The notes under the pieces: model-generated | Database searches by the model: none | What the model saw: only the letters and a program-made list of their open reading frames with translations | Told to the model about the DNA's origin: nothing | Source of the DNA: Aquabacterium sp. J223 | GTDB lineage: Bacteria > Pseudomonadota > Gammaproteobacteria > Burkholderiales > Burkholderiaceae_C | Assembly (NCBI RefSeq): GCF_024666615.1 | Contig: NZ_CP088297.1 | Location: 4,072,501 to 4,136,500 of the forward strand | DNA length: 64,000 bases | Direction of reading: 5' to 3' | Part shown: positions 45,253 through 53,563 of the stretch, in pieces | How positions within the stretch are numbered: the stretch's first letter is position 1 | Layout: each line of letters begins with the position of its first letter | Position numbers and translations under genes: made by a program

Positions 45253-46967
45253 GGCGAGGTGCTCCGGACGGGGATGAACAGCGCCGAGGGGTGCTCGGCC
45301 GAATGGAAGAAGGTGTCGCGGCCCACCTTGCGCGGGCCGTACTCGTGGGCGAACACGTTCTCCGTCAGCATGGAGTCGCCGTTGGCGATCTCCAGGCGCA
45401 GGCGGCTGCCGGCGCGGAAGCAGTGGCCGGTGGGCATGATGGCGATCTGGTAGCGAACCACCTGCCTGGGCACGATGTCGCTGGGCGCGTCGTGCGCGTA
45501 CTGCGGTGCCATCTCGCGGCTCCAGCGCGGGTCCAGCGCGCGGTGCGAGGCCCGCAGCCAGCCCTTGGTGACCACCTGCGACGCCGGGTTGACGCCACGC
45601 GCCAGTTCGCCCGGGTCCCGCGGCGCCTGCTCGGACAGCTTGACGATGAAGTCGGTGTCGGTGCCGCTGGAGGCCGCGTACAGCACCAGCTTGATCGGGC
45701 CGCACACGTGCAGCGGCGCCGTCAGCGCCGGCGAGGTGAACGTCAGCACCCGCCGCGCCGGGTCGGGCCGGCCGCGCTCGTCGAAGCCGACGACGCCGAT
45801 GCGCCAGCCCGGGTCCGGGTACTCGTAAGAGGTCGACGCCGGGCCTTCGACCGGCGCGTCCGCCTCGTCAAGGAAGCCGTCGTCGAGCGAGCCGTCGTTG
45901 AGCGACTGCACGCTGCCGCTGGGCCGGCCGCTGAGCCGGAACTCGCGGTAGGCCGCGTCGGCCGGCGGCCACTGCTCGGCGGTGTGCAGCTCCGGTGAGC
46001 CGGTGACGTAGTAGCGCACCGGCGGCAGGCGGTCGTAGCCGTTGTCGACCTCCTCCTTGAGGTAGCGGTCGTAGAACGGCAGCAGGTGCCGCTCGTGGAA
46101 GGCGACGCTGGAGAAGTCGCTCACCGCGTCCTGCACCGACGAGGAGTTGAACACCAGCAGCTTCTTGGGGCCGCCGGAACGCTCGAAGCCGACGATGTTG
46201 CCGTTCAGGTGCAGGTCCACCTTGCGCCAGACGCCGATCGACAGCACCGGCACGCGGATGCGGTCCAGCGACTCGGCGGCGGCGCGCTCGCGCCAGAAGT
46301 CGTCGTAGGTGGGGTGCTGGCGCACCGCCAGCGCGTAGTCCCACTCCAGCAGCCGCGACGGCCCCTGCGCCGGGTACTGGTTCACCGTGCGGACCGTGCC
46401 GTTGTACCAGGTCTGCCCGGGGAACTCGCCCGGGATGCCGCCGGTGTAGGCCGAGGCCCGGTAGGTGTCGACGTTGCCGTCGAAGGGCGCGATGCACTTC
46501 AGCGCCGGCGGCCCCTGGATGGCCATGAACCACTGCATGCGCGCGTAGTAGCTCTGCCCGATGCCGCCGACCCGGCCGTTGCTCCACGGCTGGCGGGCGA
46601 TCCATTCGATCACCTCGTACAGGTCGCGCTGCTCCGCAGGGCACATGTAGCGGTAGTCGCCTCCGGAGCGTCCGGTGCCGCGCACGTCCATGTGCACGAA
46701 GGCGTAGCCCTGCGCCAGGTACCACTCGATGGGGCCGGTCTCGCGCCAGAGGAAGACCGGCCGCGCCGGCGCCGCGTTGTTGTCGAAGCGGTACGGCGAC
46801 GCCGCCAGCAGCGTCGGCCGCGACACCGACGCCGCCTCCGGCGGCAGGTACAGCGCGGCGGCGATCTCGATGCCGTCGCGCATGGGGATGCGCACGATGC
46901 GGGTGGGTTCGGTCACCTGGTCGTGTCCAGGATGCAGAGGCGCCGCCCCACCGGCCACCGCGGTCAT
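45249..46967 (-). CDS. CocE/NonD-family hydrolase (X-Pro dipeptidyl-peptidase-like esterase), copy A
   Basis: 572 residues. Alpha/beta hydrolase core with VHMDVRGTGRSGGDYRYMCP, nucleophile in GGIGQSYYARMQW, and a C-terminal jelly-roll domain (RLRLEIANGDSM). The family includes cocaine esterase and glutaryl-acylase-like enzymes that cleave esters or amides. No signal peptide. Clearly paralogous to the gene at 53553, and like it followed by an overlapping Bug gene. ATGA overlaps at both ends. Substrate unknown; an ester or amide of an aromatic acid fits the operon. Confidence 0.86.
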   Translation of the reverse strand: MTAVAGGAAPLHPGHDQVTEPTRIVRIPMRDGIEIAAALYLPPEAASVSRPTLLAASPYRFDNNAAPARPVFLWRETGPIEWYLAQGYAFVHMDVRGTGRSGGDYRYMCPAEQRDLYEVIEWIARQPWSNGRVGGIGQSYYARMQWFMAIQGPPALKCIAPFDGNVDTYRASAYTGGIPGEFPGQTWYNGTVRTVNQYPAQGPSRLLEWDYALAVRQHPTYDDFWRERAAAESLDRIRVPVLSIGVWRKVDLHLNGNIVGFERSGGPKKLLVFNSSSVQDAVSDFSSVAFHERHLLPFYDRYLKEEVDNGYDRLPPVRYYVTGSPELHTAEQWPPADAAYREFRLSGRPSGSVQSLNDGSLDDGFLDEADAPVEGPASTSYEYPDPGWRIGVVGFDERGRPDPARRVLTFTSPALTAPLHVCGPIKLVLYAASSGTDTDFIVKLSEQAPRDPGELARGVNPASQVVTKGWLRASHRALDPRWSREMAPQYAHDAPSDIVPRQVVRYQIAIMPTGHCFRAGSRLRLEIANGDSMLTENVFAHEYGPRKVGRDTFFHSAEHPSALFIPVRSTSP

Positions 46968-49180
46968 GCCAGCGCGCCCCGGACGCGGGACGGCGTGAAC
47001 GGCGCCTCCCGCAGGCGGCGGCCGGTGGCCGCGGCGAAGGCGTTGGCCACGGCGGCGGCCGCCGGCCCCTGCGAGGCCTCGCCCGTGCCCAGGGGCCGCT
47101 CGGTGCGGCGGGCGAGGTGGTGCTCGACCCGCGGCACGTCGGGCATCCGCAGGATGGGGTAGTCGCCCCAGTGCCGGGTCTGCACGCCGGTCGGGGCCAT
47201 GCGGACCTCTTCGAGCAGCGTCCAGCTCACCGACTGGATGACGCCGCCCTCGATCTGGTTGAGCACGCCGTCCGGGTTGATCACGGTGCCGGCGTCGGTG
47301 GCGCACCACACGCGCGGCACCCGCACCAGGCCCTTGTCCCGGTCGACGATCACCTCCGCCACCACGGCCACGTAGGCCGCGGTGTTCTTGTACTGCGCGT
47401 AGCCGATGCCGAAACCGCGGCGGCCGTCGCCCTGCGGGCGGCCGGACCACTGCGCCATCTCGGCCGCGGTCCGGATGACGGCCGCCCCGCGCTCATCCTT
47501 CAGGTGCGCAAGCCGGAAGGCCACTGGGTCGGCGCCGGCGGCCTCGGCCAGCTCGTCCATGAACGATTCGACCGCCAGCACGTTGCCGTAGGCACCGAGG
47601 GTGCGCAGCGACGACACCCACACCGGCATGACCGGAATGAAGTGGTTGACGACGCGGTGGTTGCCCACGTCGTAGCCCGGGACCGCGTTGCGTTCGCTGC
47701 CGCCGCCGAACATGGCGGGGATGTTGCGGGCGGGCGCCCGCGGCTGCGGCTGCGCCAGCGACCACGCCAGCACCAGGTTGTTGCCGTCGGCCTCGCCGGG
47801 CCGGATGCCGTGCGGCCCGCTCCACAGCTCGTACTGCCAGTCGACGATGCGCCCGTTGGCCACCGCGCCGCTCGCCTTCATCACCATGGCGGTGCCGTAG
47901 GGCTCGCCGGTGAACTCGTCCTCGCGCATCCACTGCAGCCGCACCGGCCGCCCGGGCATCGTCTTGGCGATCAGCGCCGCCTCGAACGCCGCGTCGTCGG
48001 CGCCGTTGCGGCCGTAGCAGCCGGCGTTCTCGGCGTAGGTGCAGCGGACGTCGGCCTCCTTCATCCCGAGCGCGCGCGCAAGGTCGCGGCGCAGCGGGAA
48101 CACGCCCTGCGAATGGGTCCACACGGTCATGCGGCCGGCCTCCATCTGCGCCAGCGCGCAGGACGGGCCGATCGACCCATGGGAGACGTACGGCTTGCGG
48201 TAGGTGGCCTCCACCCGCTTGGCGCCGTCGGGCACCGGCTGGGCCTTCTGGCTCACCACGGTGTCGACCGTGGGCAGCGCCAGCAGGTCCTGGTACACGC
48301 GCTCGGGGGTGGGCAGCACCTCGCCGCCCGACCAGCGCGCGCCCTCGCGCAGGGCCGTCCACGCGGCGATGGCCTGTTCCTCGCGCCGCGCGACCACCCC
48401 GAGGAAGCTGCCGTCGCGGACGATGGCCAGCACGCCGGGCAGGCGGCGCACCGCCGCTTCGTCGACCCGCTCGAGCCGCGCGCCCGGTCGCGGCGGGCGC
48501 ACCACGCGGGCGTGCACCATGCCCGGCAGCCGCAGGTCCTGGATGTACGCCGTGGCGCCGGTGACCTTGGCCGGGATGTCCAGCCGCGGCACCGACTGGC
48601 CCACCAGCCGGTACAGCGAGGCCGGCTTCGCTCGCGCGGTGGGGCTGGCCTCGCGCTTCAGGTCCACCGCGCCCGCCAGCTCGCCGTAGGACAGGCGCCG
48701 GCCGTCCGGCGCCACCACCGCGCCGTCGGCCGCCCGCAGCTCGGCGGCCGGCACCGCCAGCCGCTCGGCCGCCAGGGCGACCAGCAGCTCGCGCGCCTCG
48801 GCGCAGGCCGCGCGCAGCGCGCTGCCCGAGAACTCGATGCTCATGCTGCCCGCGGTGAAGCCCTCGTCCGGCGTCAGGTCGGTGTCGCCGGTGAGGATGC
48901 TCAGCCGCGACAGCGGCAGCTCCAGCTCCTCCGCCGCGATCTGCGCCAGGGCGGTCTTCACGCCCTGGCCGAACTCGACCTTGCCGGTGCAGACGACGGC
49001 GCTGCCGTCGGGGGCCAGCCGCACCCACGCGTCGAGCCGGCGCGTGGCGTTCAGGCTGCCCGGCAGCCGCACCGGACCGCCCGCCGCCGGCTGGGCGTCG
49101 GCCCGCCCGGGCAGCCAGGAGAAGGCCACCACCACGCCGGCGCCGGTGAGCAGCCCGCGCCGCGAGATTCCTGTGGACAT
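46964..49180 (-). CDS. Molybdenum hydroxylase, large (molybdopterin) subunit, IorB-like
   Basis: 738 residues. Tat-type signal SRRGLLTGAGVVVAFSWLPG, then CTGKVEFGQGVKTALAQI, RPVRLQWMREDEF and the C-terminal GTGEASQGP carrying the active-site Glu. This is the xanthine-dehydrogenase family as in isoquinoline 1-oxidoreductase, where the Mo-cytosine-dinucleotide subunit pairs only with a small 2Fe-2S protein. ATG 49180 is chosen for AGGAGG 5 bp upstream. Presumably hydroxylates an N-heterocycle or oxidises an aldehyde at the periplasmic face; the electron acceptor is not encoded here. Confidence 0.88.
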   Translation of the reverse strand: MSTGISRRGLLTGAGVVVAFSWLPGRADAQPAAGGPVRLPGSLNATRRLDAWVRLAPDGSAVVCTGKVEFGQGVKTALAQIAAEELELPLSRLSILTGDTDLTPDEGFTAGSMSIEFSGSALRAACAEARELLVALAAERLAVPAAELRAADGAVVAPDGRRLSYGELAGAVDLKREASPTARAKPASLYRLVGQSVPRLDIPAKVTGATAYIQDLRLPGMVHARVVRPPRPGARLERVDEAAVRRLPGVLAIVRDGSFLGVVARREEQAIAAWTALREGARWSGGEVLPTPERVYQDLLALPTVDTVVSQKAQPVPDGAKRVEATYRKPYVSHGSIGPSCALAQMEAGRMTVWTHSQGVFPLRRDLARALGMKEADVRCTYAENAGCYGRNGADDAAFEAALIAKTMPGRPVRLQWMREDEFTGEPYGTAMVMKASGAVANGRIVDWQYELWSGPHGIRPGEADGNNLVLAWSLAQPQPRAPARNIPAMFGGGSERNAVPGYDVGNHRVVNHFIPVMPVWVSSLRTLGAYGNVLAVESFMDELAEAAGADPVAFRLAHLKDERGAAVIRTAAEMAQWSGRPQGDGRRGFGIGYAQYKNTAAYVAVVAEVIVDRDKGLVRVPRVWCATDAGTVINPDGVLNQIEGGVIQSVSWTLLEEVRMAPTGVQTRHWGDYPILRMPDVPRVEHHLARRTERPLGTGEASQGPAAAAVANAFAAATGRRLREAPFTPSRVRGALA

Positions 49181-49194
49181 GCTGACCTCCTGCG

Positions 49195-49659
49195 TCATAC
49201 GGCGGCGTCGCCGGCGGCGCGCAGCACGGCCTTGACGATGCGGTTGTGGGTGCCGCAGCGGCACAGGTTGCCGGCCAGTGCCTCGCGCACCTGGGCCTCC
49301 GTGGGCTTCGGGTTGCGGTTGAGCAGCGCCTGCGCCGTCATCACCATGCCGTTGATGCAGTAGCCGCACTGCGCGGCCTGCTCGGCGATGAAGGCCTGTT
49401 GCAGGCGGCTGGGGTTGCGCTGGCTGCCCAGCCCTTCGAGCGTGGTGATCTCGGCCTTGCCGACGGCCTTGCACGGGATGACGCAGGACGGGGCCGCCTG
49501 GCCGTCGATCAGCACCGTGCACGCACCGCACTGGGCCATGCCGCAGCCGTACTTGGGACTGTTGAGCTCCAGGTCGTTGCGCAGCGCGTACAGCAGCGGC
49601 GTGTCGGGGGATGCGGGCACGCTGCGCAATGCGCCGTTCACCTTCAGTTTGAGGGTCAT
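49195..49659 (-). CDS. Molybdenum hydroxylase, small [2Fe-2S] subunit, IorA-like
   Basis: 154 residues. First plant-type cluster ligands in GCGMAQCGACTV plus a later Cys, second cluster in CGYCINGM and CRCGTH, with a typical LNRNPKPTEAQVREAL between. It relays electrons from the molybdenum centre of the large subunit. It lies 14 bp upstream of the large-subunit start and overlaps the preceding gene as ATGA. No FAD-binding third subunit is present, as in IorAB-type enzymes. Confidence 0.9.
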   Translation of the reverse strand: MTLKLKVNGALRSVPASPDTPLLYALRNDLELNSPKYGCGMAQCGACTVLIDGQAAPSCVIPCKAVGKAEITTLEGLGSQRNPSRLQQAFIAEQAAQCGYCINGMVMTAQALLNRNPKPTEAQVREALAGNLCRCGTHNRIVKAVLRAAGDAAV

Positions 49660-50630
49660 GATGTGCGGTCGGTGGTCAGCAGGTCACGCGCTGCGTCGAG
49701 CCAGGTGAGGTCGACGTAGGCGTCGAGCCCCGTCGGCGCCCCTGGCGGCAGCAACCCAGCCTGCCGCTGGGTGTCGAGCACCACCTCCAGGCCCCGGCGG
49801 TTGACCGACAGGTCGCGCGTCAAGGCGTTGGTGCTGGTGTAGTAGTCCCACGCGCGCTCGGCGTGGCGTCGCTCGGCGGGCAGTTCGCGCTCGGCGATGG
49901 CGGCCGCCTCGTCCCGGTGGGTGTGCACCCATTCGGTCGACCGCAGCATGACGGCCAGGAAGCGGGTCAGCACGTCGGGTTCGCGGCGCGCCCAGTCGCG
50001 GTTGACGTTCACCGAGACGAACTGCCAGTCGGGCACGTAGCCGGTGATGTCGCCGAGGTTGTTCAACCCGGCCTCCTCCGCCACGTAGTTCCAGGGGATC
50101 GACTGCAGGCCGCCGTCGATGCGGCCTTCGAGCAGCGCCTTGTGGCGCGGCGGCACACCGCCGGTTTCGACCACCTCGTAGTCGCCGGGGTGCTGCAGCC
50201 CATGGTGGGCCATCATCGCCTGCAGCTGGAAGAAGCTGCCCTCGACCCGGTTCAGGATGCCCAGCCGCGCGCCGCGCAGCGAGGCCACCGTGGGAAACGG
50301 GGGCCGGGTGATGAGCGAATGGCTGAGCTTGCCGGTGTTGCCGGCCACGATGCGCAGCGGCCCGCCGGCGGCCGCATCCTGCAGCGCGGCCTCGGGCGTG
50401 GCGATCGCGATGTCCAGGGCGCCGTCGCGCAGCGGTTCCGCCTGCGAGGCGGCGCCCAGGAGCGACACCTCCAGCTGCAGGCCGGCACGCTCGAATTCGC
50501 CGCGGTCCAGCGCCGCCCACAGCGGCAGGTAGAAGAAGGTGCGCGACACGATGGCCACGCGCAGCCGCCGGGGCGCGCCGTCGTGGGACGGGGCTGGCGA
50601 GCCCTGGGGTTGTTCAGAGGCAGTAGACAT
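49656..50630 (-). CDS. Binding-protein-fold (NMT1/SsuA-like) protein without signal peptide
   Basis: 324 residues; a polar, disordered-looking start (about 20 residues, no hydrophobic core) precedes RVAIVSRTFFYLPLWAAL, LDIAIATPEAALQDA, LGILNRVEGSFFQLQ, YEVVETGGVPPRHKALLE and GLQSIPWNYVAEEAGL. These blocks match the gene at 31754 closely. With no export signal it should stay in the cytosol. It lies between the Rieske beta subunit (17-bp overlap) and the 2Fe-2S gene, a position where pathway enzymes rather than receptors are expected. Enzyme (OphC-like decarboxylase) or ligand sensor are both open. Confidence 0.75.
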   Translation of the reverse strand: MSTASEQPQGSPAPSHDGAPRRLRVAIVSRTFFYLPLWAALDRGEFERAGLQLEVSLLGAASQAEPLRDGALDIAIATPEAALQDAAAGGPLRIVAGNTGKLSHSLITRPPFPTVASLRGARLGILNRVEGSFFQLQAMMAHHGLQHPGDYEVVETGGVPPRHKALLEGRIDGGLQSIPWNYVAEEAGLNNLGDITGYVPDWQFVSVNVNRDWARREPDVLTRFLAVMLRSTEWVHTHRDEAAAIAERELPAERRHAERAWDYYTSTNALTRDLSVNRRGLEVVLDTQRQAGLLPPGAPTGLDAYVDLTWLDAARDLLTTDRTS

Positions 50631-51117
50631 CGATCATCGTCGGGATGTAGTCGCTGTTCAGCTGAACGACGCGACGCTGGATGCGCCAGCCGTCCGGGTC
50701 GCGCGTGAAGTCCACGCGCGTGAGGCCGAACAGGCAGAAGCTCTGCTGGCGGGCGGGCAGGAACACATGGCACGACCAGGCGGCCCGGGCGTGCAGGCGA
50801 TCGGCATCCGACGGCGGATCGGCGATGACCCAGCCGTGGACATGCGTGGTGCGCGGCAGCGGCACCGACGACGCGGACTGGCGGGTCTTGATGCGCATGA
50901 CCCGGTCCTCGAGTCCGGCCCGGCTGCGGTAGTAGATGTGCGACAGCTCGCGCCTGGGATCGGCGGTGAGCGTCTCCTCGTCGCGCCACATCGGCACCCA
51001 GTACTCGCAGTCCTCGCGGTAGCGCGACAGCCAGTCGTCCCAGCGGCGCTCGTCCAGGCAGGCCGCCTCCTGCGCGAGCAGGTCGCGCGCCAGCGCGGTG
51101 GCGTCCGGGCCGTTCAT
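50614..51117 (-). CDS. Ring-hydroxylating dioxygenase, beta (small) subunit
   Basis: 167 residues: LLAQEAACLDERRWDDWLSRYREDCEYWVPM, then AAWSCHVFLPARQQ and WRIQRRVVQLNSDYIP, the cystatin-like fold of BenB/XylY-type subunits. Structural partner of the alpha subunit, stop and start overlapping as ATGA. Makes the alpha3-beta3 oxygenase of benzoate/toluate/anthranilate-type enzymes. Confidence 0.88.
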   Translation of the reverse strand: MNGPDATALARDLLAQEAACLDERRWDDWLSRYREDCEYWVPMWRDEETLTADPRRELSHIYYRSRAGLEDRVMRIKTRQSASSVPLPRTTHVHGWVIADPPSDADRLHARAAWSCHVFLPARQQSFCLFGLTRVDFTRDPDGWRIQRRVVQLNSDYIPTMIDVYCL

Positions 51118-52475
51118 GGCCGGCCCCCGTCCAGGCCGGGATACGCCGGCCGTCCCTCGGCCCCGGCCGCCATGAGCCGCGCCCATTCGCGGTAGGCGGC
51201 GTGGAAGCACACCTCGTTCTGCATCCGAAAGGTGCCCTTGACGCTGTACCGCGGCCGCATGCCCAGTTCGTCGGCGTCGGGGGTGGGCGAGACGAGGTCG
51301 GCGCCGAGTCCGCGCTGGAAGCCCTGCAGCCAGCCCAGGGCGTCGACGCTGCCGGCCTGGCAGTCCTCGTAGATCACCGTGTCGTCGGAGGTGGCCAGGC
51401 CGCTGGGGTTGAAGAAGTCCTCGAACTGCCGCAACCGCCAGGCCCTCTGCTCGTCCGGCTCGCCGATCGGGGCCAGGCAGTGCACCCGCATCTCGGTCAG
51501 GTCCGGTCCCAGCGGTCGGAAGGTGCGCAGGATCAGCGACGTGGAGTCCGCGATCTGCAGGTTGGGGAAGATGTTGAGGTTGCGCAGCTTCAGCATCCAG
51601 CGGGCGCGCACCTCGCCCACCCGCGACCGGACCTCGTCGACCACCGGCCACAGCGGCCGCTTCTCCGGCTGCGGCTGCTCCAGCCAGATGGCGGCATGCC
51701 CGTGGTCGAAGCCGAAGGCGCCGCCCTCCTGCACCAGGCGCGCCCGCCAGTCGAACTGGCGGGCGTCGGTGTTGCCCTTGCGCTCGCTCTCGCGGCGCTG
51801 CACCACGCCCATGAAGGCGGCGTGCGTGGACGTCAGGTGGTAGAAGTCCAGCCCGTTGTCCATCTGCAGCTTCCAGTTGCCGCGGTAGGTGTAGACGCAC
51901 CGGCCGGGAACGAGCTCCATGCCGTGCTCGCCCTGCTGCAGGGCGAGGTCGAGCAGGGGCCGGGCTTCGCCAAGGAACTCCGGCAGCGGCGGCACGTCCG
52001 CGGACAGGCTGCCGAACAGCAGCCCCCGGTACTCGTCGAAGGCGCCGAGCGGCACTAGGTCGTGCGACTGTGACGCGAACGGCGCCCCGTAGGCCCCATC
52101 AGCCTGGTCCTTGATGAGGACGTTGCGGCCGGACGAGTCGTAGCTCCAGCCGTGGTAGGGGCAGACGTGGTTGCGGCGGTTGCCCTGCTCCAGCCGCGAC
52201 AGCAGCGCCCCCTTGTGGCGGCAGGCGTTGACGAAGGCGCGGATCGTCCCGTCGCCGCCGCGCGTCACGAGCACCGGCGTGCGGCCGATGTGGGTCGTCA
52301 GGTAGTCGTGCGGCTTGACCAGCTGGCTGGCCACGCCGAGGAAAGACCAGGTGCGTTCGAAGACGTGACGCAGTTCCTGCTCGTAGAGCGCCGGGTCCGA
52401 ATAGATCCGGGCATGGACGTGGAAACGGCCGTCGGCCGCGGCGTCGTCGACGAGGGCGGTGGTGTCTGTCTGCAT
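51114..52475 (-). CDS. Ring-hydroxylating dioxygenase, alpha (Rieske) subunit
   Basis: 453 residues. Rieske ligands C85/H87 and C105/H108 (ACRHKG, VCPYHGW); mononuclear iron D210, H213, H218 (LDFYHLTSTH). With the beta subunit this is the two-subunit oxygenase type of benzoate/toluate/anthranilate dioxygenases. No matching ferredoxin or reductase gene is in the window, so electrons must come from elsewhere. The start ATG 52475 follows GGGAGCAGAGGAG; upstream in-frame ATGs lack sites. The substrate is probably an aromatic carboxylate imported by the flanking Bug proteins. Confidence 0.88.
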   Translation of the reverse strand: MQTDTTALVDDAAADGRFHVHARIYSDPALYEQELRHVFERTWSFLGVASQLVKPHDYLTTHIGRTPVLVTRGGDGTIRAFVNACRHKGALLSRLEQGNRRNHVCPYHGWSYDSSGRNVLIKDQADGAYGAPFASQSHDLVPLGAFDEYRGLLFGSLSADVPPLPEFLGEARPLLDLALQQGEHGMELVPGRCVYTYRGNWKLQMDNGLDFYHLTSTHAAFMGVVQRRESERKGNTDARQFDWRARLVQEGGAFGFDHGHAAIWLEQPQPEKRPLWPVVDEVRSRVGEVRARWMLKLRNLNIFPNLQIADSTSLILRTFRPLGPDLTEMRVHCLAPIGEPDEQRAWRLRQFEDFFNPSGLATSDDTVIYEDCQAGSVDALGWLQGFQRGLGADLVSPTPDADELGMRPRYSVKGTFRMQNEVCFHAAYREWARLMAAGAEGRPAYPGLDGGRP

Positions 52476-52551
52476 CTCCTCTGCTCCCAATGTCATGACC
52501 CGAAGCGGAAGGCGTCGCGGGCCGGACCAGCGCCGCACCGGCCGCGGCCGG

Positions 52552-53563
52552 TCACTCCTTCTGCACGCCGGTGGCCTTGACCACCGCCGCGTACTTGTCG
52601 ATCTCTGCGCGGACGAACCGCTTCAGGTACTCGCTGTCATGCCCCTGGCTCAGCGTCATGCCGAAGGCCGCCGCACGCTGCTTCACCTCGGGCGTCTGGG
52701 CGGCCTTCGCCACATCGGCACGCACCTTCTCCAGCACGCCGCGCGGAACGCCAGCGGGTGCGGTGAGGGCGGCCCATGCGATCACTTCGAAGTTGGCCGG
52801 CCCCCCCGCCTCGGCAATCGTCGGCACGTCGGGCGCGGTGGGGTGGCGCTCGCGTGACGCCACGCCCAACGCGAGCAACTTGTCCGCCACGTTGCGCGAT
52901 GCGCCGATGCTGGTGATGTAGAGCTCGACCTCCTGGTTGATCACCGCCGGCTGGATCTGCGAAGTCTCTTTGAAGGGGACCTCGAGCATGTCGATGCCTG
53001 CGCGCAGCTTGAACAGTTCGCCCGTCATGTAGGTCGGACTGCCGACCCCGCCGGACACGTAGCGGATGCTGCCGGGATGCGCCTTGGCCTTGTCGATCGA
53101 AGTCGCGCAGCGATTTGATCGGTCCGTTGCGGGCGGTGAAGAACACCCAGGGCGTCCACAGCACATCGACCACCGGCACCAGGTCGCGCTCGGGGTCGTA
53201 CGGCAGCTTTCGGTAGACCGTCGGGTTGATGGCGAGGTTGCCGACGTCGCCCAAGAGCAGATCGTACCCGTCGGGCTTGGCCTTGCGCAATTCGTTGATG
53301 GCCACGATGCCCGACGCACCGGGCTTGTTGTCCACGATGACCTGCTGGCCCCATTCCCGAGACAGGGCGTCCGCCAGCAGTCGGGTGATGGCATCGGGCG
53401 GGCTGCCGGCGGAGTAGCCGATGATCAACCGCACCGGCCGCGCCGGGAAGGCGACGGCGGGCGCCTGCGCGAAGGCCGAGCCGGCGCCCAGGCCAGCACC
53501 CAGCCCGGCGCAGCCGACGAACAGGCCCATCGCTGCCGTGCGGCGATTCAGTTCAGCGGACAT
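52552..53563 (-). pseudogene. Bug-family substrate-binding protein with a frameshift near 53100
   Basis: N-terminal part: signal (LFVGCAGLGAGLGAGSAFAQ), IIGYSAGSPPD, VDNKPGASG, FTARNGPIKSLRDF. C-terminal part in another frame: IDKAKAHPGSIRYVSGGVG, LEVPFKET and the rest to 52552. The junction reads CTTCGATCGAC at 53093-53103, with one base too many; it is not in a homopolymer, so a real mutation is more plausible here than in the other frameshifted genes. PYKG is altered to PFKE. It overlaps the CocE stop by 11 bp, the same arrangement as 45249/44262. Confidence 0.8.
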
